DNA of 64,000 bases, taken from Galeopsis tetrahit. Lineage: Eukaryota; Streptophyta; Magnoliopsida; Lamiales; Lamiaceae. The stretch is taken from the NCBI GenBank assembly GCA_963675135.1, contig OY776122.1:20896881-20960880 (forward strand). The letters are read 5' to 3'. The translations under genes and the position numbers were made by a program. The notes under the pieces are model-generated. The model ran no database searches, was not told the origin of the DNA, and saw nothing but the letters and a program-made list of their open reading frames with translations. Position 1 is the first letter of the stretch; every line of letters starts with the position of its first letter. Positions 12,733 through 24,400 of this stretch are shown here, piece after piece.

Positions 12733-13672
12733 AGGGTTGTAAACGAATCAAATAATTTTAGTCGATTCGGTATTCGTATTCGAATTTTGATATTCGTATT
12801 CGAAATTTTATGATTCGAATTCGAATTCAAATACTTTTTTTTGATTCGATTAATAAACGAATACAAATACAAATACAAATTAATGATATTCGATTCGATA
12901 TTCGTAAGTATTCGATTAAATATATATATATATATTTATATTATATTATATATATAATATATTTTAAGTTATATATTAAATTATAAATATAATATATTTA
13001 TTTATTTTAAATAATATTTTATTAACTCTAGTAAAAAATAAAAGGTGATTGTAATTTGTTCCACATTTAGTGAGACGAAAACCCTAGGAACTGAGTTTTT
13101 AAATGCGCTTTTGGGCTTTGAGCAAGTTAGGCAAGACCCATCCAAAACCCTAATGTTTTCTCCCATTACACCATTCACAATTCCACAATTCCACCTACCA
13201 CCACCCCCTCTCTCATTTCTTCACTATTTCGCCGCTACATACCAATTCTAATTACACTGAGTCTCTGTTTTCGCCGCCCCCGTCCTCACTGTTTTCGCCG
13301 TCCCCTTCCTCTTTATTTCGCTGTCCCGTCCTCGCTTTTTCACCGCCCCTGTCTTCTCTGTTTCGCCGCACCCGTCCTCGCTGTAACGTGGAGTCAATAG
13401 TCGGCATAGGCAGTGTGAAGTCGAGACTCGAGAGTGGGTACAACAGCAATGTTTCGGATCGAATTTGAATAGAAAACTTGAAAAATATTGTTTAAATATT
13501 CTCTAAAAAATAAACGAATCGAATCGAATACTATCGAAAAATCATTCGAATCGAATATCGAATCGAATTTATTATTCGAAAAATAAACTAATACGAATAC
13601 GAATATTCGAATACTTTAACGAATCGAATCGAATACAGTGGTATTCGCTTCGATTCGATTCGTTTACACCCC
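12733..13672. mobile_element. hAT-like non-autonomous element with CGAAT subterminal repeats
   Basis: The left end AGGGTTGTAAACGAATC and the right end GATTCGTTTACACCCC are inverted copies. Both ends carry many subterminal ATTCGAAT/CGAATCGAAT words (12745-12910 and 13505-13665), the arrangement known from plant Ac/Ds-type elements. Flanking 8-mers TCACACCT (12725-12732) and ACACATCT (13673-13680) agree at 6 of 8 positions, consistent with an aged 8-bp target duplication. No transposase frame is visible. The middle (about 13255-13390) holds a TTCGCCGYCCCCGTCCTC-like tandem repeat of about 30 bp. Confidence 0.65.
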
Positions 13673-13680
13673 ACACATCT

Positions 13681-14385
13681 TATTTATAGTATAGTCAAGT
13701 CTTGCCTAATGCCGACACACAGACTTTGACCTAAAAACACTAAAAAAATTGATAGCAAAACTAAAACTAACGCAAATAACTGAATAACCATAGACTGATG
13801 ACTGATCGACACAACCCCAGTCAATGTTTGCATGTTAGGACTTGGGACTATGTGTAAAAATAAATAAATTATTGATCAATTTTTAAATTTTTTTTTTTAA
13901 ATTAAGCAAAATGTAAGCAGTACTCTTAAAATTAGGAATGTTTTTGGTGAAACAATATATAGAAGTAACCAAGTAGGTGTACTAGCTACAGAAAATACTT
14001 AATTCTTAATTTTATTATAAGGCTCTCATAAAAATAACACTTTTAATTATAAAAAAAAATAAAAAATCAACATGATTATAAAAAATATAAAAAAACCTGC
14101 TTCAAGATATTAACCTCAAAGTGATATTTTCCGACAAAGTATATATTACGAAGAAAACACCAAAAAACACTTTTATTTTTAGTAAACTTTAAAGATCCAT
14201 TTATTATTTTTCCAAGGTATTAAAGTCCAAATTAATATAGCCATCATTTTGGAATTTACTCTTCCTATTCTCTCTTCCCTCCACCTACTTAAAACAACCC
14301 GCAAGAAAACACATTTATTTTTCTAAAATAAATAAATAAATAAATAAAATGGAAAAGACTTTTTTGTACTAGTGTTTTGAGTTTG
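13681..14385. other. Intergenic DNA upstream of the propeller gene
   Basis: AT-rich, with an AAATAAATAAATAAATAAAAT simple repeat ending near 14350. No coding frame or structured element is seen. Confidence 0.4.
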
Positions 14386-14394
14386 TATATAAAA
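14386..14394 (+). promoter_or_regulatory. Candidate TATA box
   Basis: TATATAAAA lies 60 bp upstream of the ATG at 14454, a suitable distance for a short 5' leader. It is the best TATA match in this promoter, but no start-site data are available. Confidence 0.55.
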
Positions 14395-14453
14395 TCCCCA
14401 AAAATGGTTGCAAAATCTCAAGAAGACTGAAGAAGCCCACACTCTGTGAATTA

Positions 14454-16926
14454 ATGGCTTCGTTTCTCTGCTCCGCCAAATTCTTCCTTGTCTTAATTCT
14501 CGTCTCCGCAGTTCCCATAGCTTACATCATCCACTCCGAATCCTCGGAGCACGCAACCCACGTGTACGCCTACCACAGCAAAGCATTCCTCCGCGAGTGC
14601 GTCAAGTGGGACGATCTCAACCGTCGATTCATCGTCTCCTTCTTCTACGGCGGCGGCCTTGGTGTGCTTCCGGTGAAGGAAGACGGCGTCGTTTTGGAGG
14701 AGATTCCGGTGGTAATTTCCGATTTGGGGAAAAACTCATCCCTGGGGCTGGTGATTGACCGGCCGAGGAACCGGGTGCTGGTGGTTTACGCCGATGTGTT
14801 GGGAAGCAAGTACAGTGCGCTGGCGGCGTATGATTTGAGCTCCTGGGATCAGATTTTCCTCACGCAGCTCAGCGGACCAGGTGATTATTCCCTTTATTCA
14901 TTTCCACTTTGCAGTATTTAAGTTTAACTAAATTTAAATTCCATCAAAATACACATTTTGAATTCAGTTAAATTATTTGTAGTGGTCGATAAATAACTGA
15001 ATTCAAAATTTTGATCAATTAAAATTAAAATGTGTAGTTAAACTTAAAAAACAACGAAATCTTTAATTAAAAAAAATATGGAGTAATTGAATTCAATTTC
15101 TTATAAAGTGCAAACACATCTAATCATTTTCTAAGATGAAAAATATAGTATCTCAGATTGAATTAGATCTCGATTCGAATCACAATTAAATGAACAAAAA
15201 TTGCATCAAACACACTAAACTTTTAATTCTATATTGAGGACCGATTTTTTTGTCACTTTATTAGCTACATAAGTTGTTTTTCGATGGGCGAAGATTCCTA
15301 TGACTTTTGATAAACAAGGAAATAGTAAAATGTTTATCGAGGGGGTCCACCCTTCAACTAATTACAATTACACCTCCTTAATTAATTAATTAATTGCACC
15401 AACATTCATCAACATCTAAATTTATTTAGACACATAAAATAAAATACTCTCACTTTATTTGTCTATCTCTTTAAATTTATCATAAATCTATGTCTAAACT
15501 CAAGATTTTTTTTGTTAAAGTTACACTTGTGTGCACTCAATTGTTGTTCTAATTTGGTGTGTCAGAAATTCAACTGAAAATATATTTAAATCACTTAAAA
15601 TTTAATTTATATATTTACATATAATTGTATACAAATTTTTTGCCGACTATGTTGATGGTAATGTATGATTTAAATAATTGGGTGATGCTTGGCGTGCTAC
15701 ATTTTTAAAATAATTTTCAGTATGAGAATATCTAAATGTGGTCCATTTTTATATAGATTTTGGATCATATTTCGTTAAATTTCCACCATACCTCAATTTT
15801 TATAACTGATTAAATGAGACCAGTTTTGGTTTTTTAAATAAGTATAAATTAATACAAATATGGAGTACTAAAAAAAGGTTTCATCCCACAAATTATTATT
15901 CATCCAATAATTGTTACTAGTATATACATACACTCACCCCATACTTTTTCTACAAATTATTATAAAAAGTTAAAAACTTTTCACCTAACTTTCTTTGCAA
16001 TTGTCGCTCTTTCTACCTTGTTTTGATTCTTCTGCATAAATAACAACTTTTGAAATCTGACCTTTTCAAAAATTTTAATGATTTCAAAAATTTAATTTTC
16101 GGTCCTCTAACAATAAATTTATCCGTTTCTGGGATATGGTATCCATGAATTGCAAAATAGTACTACTACCATAAATGTTAACTTTTGTGCACATTTGACA
16201 CCTTTTGCATGATGTGGCTTGGAATAATAATGGGATAAATGTTTTTGCAAATGTTCAAATAATAGTGGGATGCCGGATGGAGTATCATATTTAGAGAACC
16301 AAAACAGCATTTTCCCCATACTTGAAGTCGAAAAAAATATTATCCATTAATTGAGCTGTCGTCCTTTCTCGTCTTCTGAGCACACAAAAGACGAGTTAGG
16401 AGTTGCAGATGATGTCGCCGTTGATCCAGAGGGAAATGCATACGTAACGGATTGTAAGGGAAACAAGATATGGAAAGTTGGACCAACCGGCGAGTTCCTA
16501 TACACTATCAGAAGCACACTCTTTACTGCAAAAGAATGGTACTATAACCTAATTGGATTAAACGGAATTGTCTACCATCCAAACGGGTACTTGCTCGTCG
16601 TCCACACTCTTTCAGGAAACCTACTCAAGATTGAAATAGGGAACGGAGATCAAGTGAAGCTGGTAAAGCAAGTGGGGAAAACGATGATTGGAGATGGCTT
16701 AGAGTTGTTGTCTCCAACGAAGCTGGTTGTTGCAGGAAATCCGTCGGGCCTGGTGGAGAGTTTAGACGATTGGGAGAGTGCTCGTATTGTAGGTAAGTTT
16801 AGTGGTGTGAAACATCGGATTGTTACAGCAGCAACTGTGAAGGATGACAAGGTTTATCTGAGTCACTTGTTTGGTTTGGGGTATCCTAAGAAGAAACATG
16901 TGCTTGTTGAAGCTGTTTTCTCTTGA
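14454..16926 (+). CDS. SMP-30/gluconolactonase-like beta-propeller protein, membrane-anchored
   Basis: The model joins 14454-14880 and 16400-16926 and encodes 317 aa. Residues 7-27 (FFLVLILVSAVPIAYII) form a hydrophobic signal peptide or anchor, so the rest should face the secretory lumen or apoplast. The body resembles the plant 'calcium-dependent phosphotriesterase superfamily' or NHL-like proteins: FIVSFFYGGGLGVLPV, a VADDVAVDPEGNAYVTD blade, then GLNGIVYHPNGYLLVVH. Members of this group usually have two exons and a similar length (established knowledge, from memory). No enzymatic reaction is assigned. The donor is firm (CCAG|GTGATT). The acceptor is ambiguous between 16399 and a later AG at 16408-16409, which stays in phase and shortens the protein by three residues. 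The intron is about 1.5 kb and AT-rich. Confidence 0.85.
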
Positions 16927-17113
16927 TTTTATTCACCCTTTTATTGTTGAGAGGGTTGCTTGTGTTGTTCATTTCTTTTTGTATGCTTATAATAATTGCA
17001 AGTTTTTTATGCCATGTGCATCTTTATGCTTTCACGATATACTTGGGTAGATATGTTGAAACTTAACTTATGTGTTTTTCGATCATTTGACATGTACACA
17101 ATTAAGGTAAAGT

Positions 17114-17330
17114 CTAGTATGCACTCGAGTGCATGTTGTGCACTCTAGTTCATGTTGCACTTTTCAGTTTAATGACTTACACTTTTTGGTAAATGGTGTT
17201 GCACTTTTCAATTATTACTAATACAGTTTAATAATTGAAAAATGCAACACCATTTACCAAAAAGAGTAAGTCAGTAAACTGAAAAGTGCAACATGAACTA
17301 GGGTGCCCTCGAGTCCATAGCAGTGCATAG
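17114..17330. mobile_element. Hairpin (foldback) MITE-like sequence
   Basis: The segment folds back on itself almost completely. The left arm with CTAGTTCATGTTGCACTTTT, CAGTTTAATGACTTAC and TTTTTGGTAAATGGTGTTGC is matched in reverse order on the right by GCAACACCATTTACCAAAAA, GTAAGTC and AAAAGTGCAACATGAACTAG, around a loop near 17216-17228. The outermost bases (CTAGTATGCACTCGAG against CTCGAG, TGCATAG) are less well paired. It has no coding capacity. A transcript across it would form a long near-perfect hairpin able to feed small-RNA processing. No target duplication was found. Confidence 0.75.
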
Positions 17331-18940
17331 CAGACCAACCCCACAATTAAATATGTGTTGGATGAAAATTTTATTTTAAGCTAATTATCCATCTATATTT
17401 GACTAAATTAGCTCATAAATGACAAAGTCTAAGTAATAAAAGGTTCTACTGTATGTATGAATATACTCCCGTATTAGTCATAATATTTATTATATTATTG
17501 AGCAAAAATTGGCAGTAAATTTTCTGGTTTATTTTTTACTAGTAGTGCAAGACTGTTTCTTTTTTAAATCAGTGCTAAAATTGCCTTATTTATAGCTCCC
17601 TTTCTTAAAATAAAAAATCCTACATACTTAACCCTGAACAAACATGAAGGATGCCATCTCTTGTTCAACCCTCAAATATAATGTATTTTATATTTATATT
17701 TGTTTTGTGCCCTTTTTACTAATCCGTCCTTGCTTGTATAATGTTTTATAACAAAATAACATAAAAATAGAAAAATATACTTACATTTTTATAAATGAGA
17801 TTGTTATATTTTAGTATTTTGTTAATGTATATGAATTAACAAAATTGAAATACAATCTTACTACCCCGTTTCTAAATAAATTACTTTTTAGTCTCTAAAT
17901 TTTGTTCGTATTTATTTATTTATTTTAACTATTTCTCTTTAGATTTTTTTTTCTTTTTTGGATTTCTTAAACTTTTCAATTCTTCAATTATTTTTCATAT
18001 ACCATAAATTATGGAGTAGATAATTAACCGGGGAGAAAAAAGATTGAAGAGATAAATTAAATTGGGATAAAACTGTCTAAATTTCATAAACTATGGATAA
18101 GAGAATTTAAGGGAGGAGAGAGAGGTTTGAATTGATAAACTAAATGGGATAAACTTGTTAAAATTTTGAGCTTGACAATTTTTTTTTGGTAATATCTAAA
18201 ATTTGTGCACTTATCATGTTTCAATTAAGATGAGTGTAACATTTGAATTAAAGATAATATCACATTTTATTTATCAATAATTATTTTATATAAACTATAT
18301 TAATTTACACGTTTAAATTAATGTACTCTTTTCGTTAATATGTTAATATGGGATCACAAAAGTAATTGAGTTAATAGGTGTATATTGTGATAATTGTTTT
18401 CATTTAGTAATATGCAGATTTTTTAAGAATAAATTTTTAAAAAAAAATTGAAAACTTTTGAAAAACGAAAAAATAACATTGTAATCAAAATTACAAAGAT
18501 AGTGTCATATTTTATTTATCTACAATTATTTTATATAAATTACACGTTTCGGATAAAGTTAGGATTATATCTAAATCAAAGCTAATGTCATATTATATTC
18601 CATATATTCAGGCGTAAAAGTAGTACACAAAAAAAAAAAAAGATTTAATTCAAAGAGGAGAGATAATCATTCCTCAATAAACAGGGAGGGGGTGTTGCGG
18701 CAGCCTTCATGTGATTTACAGCTTATAACACACACACCCCCACCATCGTTTATCTTAATTTCTTTTCAGAACCATATTTATTTAGATTCTTCAATTATGG
18801 AATTAAATCTCATCCACAGATGCTAAAACAATAGTACTTACTTTGATTCTTGATTATTGGCACTACCAAATCCAAACAACCACTCCATTTATTGACTTTA
18901 ATTTGTCGAAAGATTCACACTCCATACTCACAAGAAAAAT
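17331..18940. other. Intergenic DNA upstream of the TBL gene
   Basis: AT-rich. The phrase TCACATTTTATTTATCAATA with TTATTTTATATAAA occurs at about 18250 and again, diverged, at about 18510, a short direct duplication. No gene is seen. The last 200 bp should contain the TBL promoter and leader. Confidence 0.4.
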
Positions 18941-21017
18941 ATGGAGAAGCAGAGAAGTTTTTCTGTAAAGCCCATCAGATCTTTGGTCTTTTTCTTCACT
19001 ATGTGTTTCTCTGTAATCTTTCTGATTTTCTTCTCAACATGGGTTTTCAATATCACCCCCTCAAATCTCGGTGTGAGAGAATCCAACGCCACTTCTTCGG
19101 TTTATGTGCTGAAAAGCTCAATTCTGTTCGGGAGGAGAGAGGAGAATTCTTCACAAATTGAGGTGAATGATGCAGAAAGCAACAACACTAGCTTGTTGAA
19201 TGGTAATTCTAGTTTAACCCCTTTTGGTGAAAGTGTTTCTGTTCATGATTTTAATGATTCTGAGAAATTGAGTGATGTTATTGAAACTAGTGATAGTGTG
19301 GTTAGTAAGGGAAATGATGAAGAAATTCATGAATTGAATGTTGAAATAGATAAAGATAGTAAGAAAGATGATGTTTCATTTGAGGGACATTCAATTAGAA
19401 ATAGTGGGATTGAGCAAGAGAGTAAGGTAGATTGTGATGTTACGAAAGGGCGGTGGGTTTTCGACGAAAGCTACCCTTTGTACACGAATGCTACATGTCC
19501 CTTTATAGATGAAGGGTTTAACTGTGAGGGTAATGGAAGGTTGGATAGAGAGTACATGAAATGGAGATGGCAGCCTCAAGATTGCGACGTTCCTAGGTAC
19601 TTTAGTCGAGCTTTTGTGACCATTTAAGTTCGATTTGGTTGAAACATTGATTGATGGTTGTGTAAATGCTTGTAGGTTCAATGCAACCAAAATGCTGGAA
19701 TTGATGAGAGGGAAGAGGTTGGTTTTTGTTGGTGATTCACTTAATAGGAATCAATGGGAATCGATGCTTTGTTTGTTGATGGGAGGCGTGAAAGATCCGA
19801 AGAAGGTGTATGAGGCTCGAGGGAGGAAAATCACTAAAGAGAGGAATAACTACAGTTTCAAGTTTGAGGTAGTTTTGCGAAAACCTGTCTTGTCTAGATT
19901 TTGAAATGGGCATTTGTGTTTTACTGTTTGTGTTTTTGCAGGAGTATAAATGCACGGTTGAGTTCTATGTTTCACATTTTCTAGTTCATGAGAGTAAGGC
20001 AAGGATAGGCAAGAAGAAAGGGCAGACGTTGCGTATTGATGCCATTGATAAAGGGTCTTCGAGATGGAAAGGGGCCGATATTTTAGTCTTCAATACTGCA
20101 CATTGGTGGAATCATCACAAAACTAAAGCTGGGTAAGCTTCATTCTCAATACTGTATATCCAATAGTTGGTCTTATGTAAAATAATTTTGTCCAACAACT
20201 GGTTCGCACTCTCACTTCATAGTATGTAGCTAAATAATTTTGAATGAAACAACTAATACTGACAAACTAAAACATCTTGATACATTGGATATGATGCAAC
20301 GTCGCAAGAATGTGTGAAATAAAGAAACGTGTGACTGGTTTCATCTTCAAAACTCACTTGTTCCAAATCTATCTTGACATTCTTGATTTAAGTTTAAGTT
20401 ATTTCATTAGGATTTGATGATTCTTACCCAAAGTATGTAATAACATTGCATTCTCCATCCTGTTAACAGGATTAACTATTATCAGGAAGGAGATCAAGTC
20501 CATCCTCGTCTTGACGTTACAGTGGCCTTCCGACGAGCTTTGTTAACATGGGCGTCGTGGGTTGACAAGAACATCAACCCACACAAAACTCAAGTATTCT
20601 TCAGAAGTTCAGCACCTTCTCATTTCAGGTTTGTTGAAAAACTATTAAAAGCTGAAATTTTCATCTTCTTGGCATTTAATTTTAATATTCATCAACAGTG
20701 GAGGTCAATGGAACACGGGTGGCCATTGTAAAGAAGCGTTTTGGCCCATAAACGAGACATTTGCCTCTATTTACCCGGAGAGAAATTTGATCGCGGAGGA
20801 GATATTAAAGCAGATGAAAAACCCGGTTACTTTCTTGAATATAACACGTTTCTCCGATTATAGGCCCGATGCTCATCCTTCTATGTATGGAAGGAAGTCT
20901 GTGAATCCAGGTGTTCAAGATTGCAGCCATTGGTGCCTTCCTGGAGTTCCAGATAACTGGAATGAATTGTTGTACTATTATCTGCATTCAAGAACTAAAC
21001 CAAGTTCTGTTGACTAA
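18941..21017 (+). CDS. TRICHOME BIREFRINGENCE-LIKE (TBL) polysaccharide O-acetyltransferase, 5 exons
   Basis: TBL/DUF231 proteins are type II Golgi membrane proteins that O-acetylate wall polysaccharides such as xylan, mannan or pectin. The model joins 18941-19596, 19676-19868, 19942-20132, 20470-20628 and 20699-21017, 1518 nt in frame, 505 aa. Residues 14-36 are a hydrophobic signal anchor behind a basic N-terminus, followed by a Ser/Asn/Asp/Glu-rich stem to about 160. The PMR5N domain (about 163-219) begins with CDVTKGRWVFDESYPLY and includes the conserved cysteines. The esterase-like domain has the GDS motif in FVGDSLNRNQWESM (Ser240) and the DxxH motif in DCSHWCLPGVPDNWNE (Asp474, His477), so both catalytic elements are present. 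It reads most like the TBL5/TBL6 branch from memory, so I give no symbol. It is convergent with the SWN-like gene 445 bp downstream. Confidence 0.93.
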
Positions 21018-21462
21018 AAACATATTTCTTCTAATTTTTTCAATGTATTTCTAAATTCCAACATGATATAGGTTGTAAAGCTAACATACATTTTTAACCT
21101 TAAATTGCTGTCAGTCAATTGACAGCTTCTCATAGTTGTAGCTCCATGTTCCAATGCTTTGAGAGATCCCATCATATTTGCAAATAATATTTTGAAAAAA
21201 AAGTACTTAAATATTCTATTTAAATATCTGAAGCACTACTACCATGAAATTGGCGGGTGATCTATCTATCCTCATAAAGAAATACAACATACTAGCATTT
21301 TGTATAAAGAACAATTTATTCTTCATGCATAAAGTATGCAGTTTCCTACACAAATTTTTACCTCATTGCATGCAAAGGAAATGATAAAAGGGGTATATAG
21401 TCATTTACTTATATGTGGAGCATAAATAGATGAAAGAATAAGCGTCAAGAAAAGTGGCCTCC
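21018..21462. other. Convergent 3' intergenic gap between TBL and SWN
   Basis: This gap of about 445 bp must hold both 3' ends. No other feature was seen. Overlapping 3' UTRs are possible given the short distance. Confidence 0.6.
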
Positions 21463-24400
21463 TCAACAAGATTTGTGCTTCTTTGCTCGGCCTTGATGTA
21501 ATGGCGAGCTGTCTCGCTTTGAACCCTCAGGCTTGCGAGCCCACGGGGGTGCTTGATCTGGACCATATCGATAATCATAGAAGAGTTCTTCACCAGATTC
21601 GATACGCTCGTTGGCATAGATGCCAACACGGTTATCACCAGCCACCAACATTACCTGTATGGAACGTACGATATAAGGCAAATCTAAAAGACCAGACAAA
21701 AAATTCTACGACTTGGTTCATGAAAGTTTTATGGTGAACTCGGCAAGATTGTTAGTATAAGAAGTATCACGGTTTAATGATTTTGAGAAGAATAACATAT
21801 AAAGTTAAGCATTTTTAAAACATGATACTTCGTATTCTAAACAATATTAGTTTGAAAAAGAGAGCTCACGTAAACCTAGTTCACATGACACCTACTAAAC
21901 ATACATTATCCTTGAGAAGAATGAAGATTGATGAAAATATGAATGAATACCTTTGCATGACAGTTTGGAGTTGATGAGTGGTTTGCAAATTTCAGCTTGT
22001 CTCCCTTGCGGAAGGCATCGAGGACATACTGAAAACAAGAAAATAGGGTGAATGAGAGAGAGGGGGAGGGAGGGAGGGAGAGAGAGAGAGGGAGGATTAT
22101 CTGCAAAGAAGATATTTCACACCGTATCATTCAAGTCGAAAAGGAATGAAGAATTTGCACGATCATATATTTTTCCACGCTTATCTGCTTCTTGATGGGA
22201 GATCAATTCACCGGTATATTCTCCAAGGTATTCATTCTTATTGACTGAGTTCTGACATTAGACATCACAGTTAAAATATCAGATAATGATAATCACAATG
22301 AGAAAATTATACTTCCTTTAATTAATACCTTAAGAAATGCTCCCCAACCAGCAACATCCGACTTTCCCAAGAGGATCTATAAAAAAACAAGTAATTTTCT
22401 TGAAAATGAAACATATGAGAAAGTGGTACATCTGAAGATCCAAAATCTGTTACCCTTTGCTGTTGCCTCAGAAGGAGCTTCATGTTACCACACTGACTAT
22501 CTCCTCGTCTCGGTGGCTCCCCTAAAGAACCATCCCCACAACTGCACAAGAAAATATAAAATTACATATAAAAGAAAAGAATTACTCCATGAGATACGAT
22601 TAATAGATGTAAAAATTCTATACCTGATCCAACAATTTCGACAAACATCCGGGTCACATTCACGCCCAGCTGCAAAGCAAGGGCATTGCCGGCTTTTGCA
22701 TTGACTTTTGGCACAGTGACATCCTCTAAACCGATTTTTGCAGGTTTTTGAGCATCTGAAAATAAAGGCTATTGATTAAACTTTAAATGTTCAGGAACTG
22801 GAAAAGATACAATTCGTCTTATGCATTTCTAGTTTGGTAAATTTGGTCTTAATATGCATATATAGTTCACATCAACTGAAATCGCTTTCTAAATTACTCT
22901 TTTGAAACTGCTTTTTCCTTCCCTCCTTTAACTACTTTCCAGATTCAGTTTAGGCAGTTCAGGATAGCTATTTTCGAATTTCAAGCTCCCTTTCATTTTG
23001 ACTAAAGTCGACTAAGGTGAGGAAGAAATGAAATCCTAACTAAAGCACTTGATATTCTAAAAAAATATTGAATTAAAGGAAGATATAAATTGGAGTACCC
23101 GCAATATTTCTCACAGCAGTTTCCATTTTGTAGGCAAGGGCACTGCTTTCCACACGACGGCTGGCAATTACACGGAGAATATTGCTTAGATTTCCGGTCT
23201 TTTCCATCTGCAATCCTTCTCCATAGGGACGGATGGCCAGCAGACTTCCATGAAGACTTAACCTTTCGCACTCTGCCCCTTTTACGAAATATTTTTGATT
23301 TTACAGGAATATCTGGATCCTAATATAACATGATAAAAAAAAATTTAACATGCATGAAGCAATGGAAACTATGTTGCTTACGATGAATCATCAGACATAA
23401 CATTCCTTTTTCTTCCCATATTTGACTGAAAAGAACTCACAGATGCAAACAAATTATAATGATAAGGAGATTGTAATGGATGTTGCAATGACATAAGCAA
23501 TCAACCCCACCATTTTCATGTCTTGAGATAGAGAACTGATTCCAAATGTTACATACTTCTAAAGGAAATGCAGCAATTTACTCCAATGGGTATGCATAAG
23601 TTATCATTAAACCAATTGAACTTTAATCCATCTGCTTGAAGAAGGATTATAAATATGAATGTGATATTTTGAGGGACATTCATGAAGAACTTGTTACTGT
23701 ACTATTCAAAAAGATTATGCTAGAAAGTTACAATTCAAGGCGATTTTAGTCCCATACGAATCAATTTTCTCAAGTCCCACAACTTTTATAATGATGCAAT
23801 TTTTAATCTTATATTGACAATGTTGCAGGTTTTTTGCATTTACCGCTCACAGGAGCTGCCAGAATTCCATGTAACAACTGGACTAACATTGCTTACAGGC
23901 ATAATGAGACCTAAACATATTAATTTCAATTAAAAAAAATCACAAATTCATTATCATTCCAAAACAATTTTTTTATTTATTTTTTCAATATAAGACTAAA
24001 ATTGCAGCATTTTAAAAGTTATAGGACGACTGCATTAAGAAAACATATGGGACTAAAATATTCATCACCCAATAGATATAGGACCAATTTTTCAATTCAC
24101 TCGCTTATCCATGTTGAGGAGCTTTGGGTGCAAAAATCAAATGTTCACCAGGTGGGCTGAACACTATTTTTTCTCCAAAAATGAAAACCACCAAATTCGA
24201 TTGGAAAAGGCTATGGATGGATTAATAAATAACAATAATAAGAATAAGAATAATAATTCAAGTAAGATATGCTAATTACCATGCCATTATTTGAGCTGTA
24301 ATCCAGGAATTCAGAATATATAACTAATAGTCTCACAAGATTATTTGTCAGACAAGAGAAGGGGAGGGAGAGACTACAAACCATATGATCCATGTCATCT

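Noticed and set aside
14454..16926. Strictosidine synthase
   Set aside because: The protein has a related beta-propeller fold but lacks the length and phrasing of strictosidine synthase-like proteins; a general SMP-30/NHL-type call is safer.
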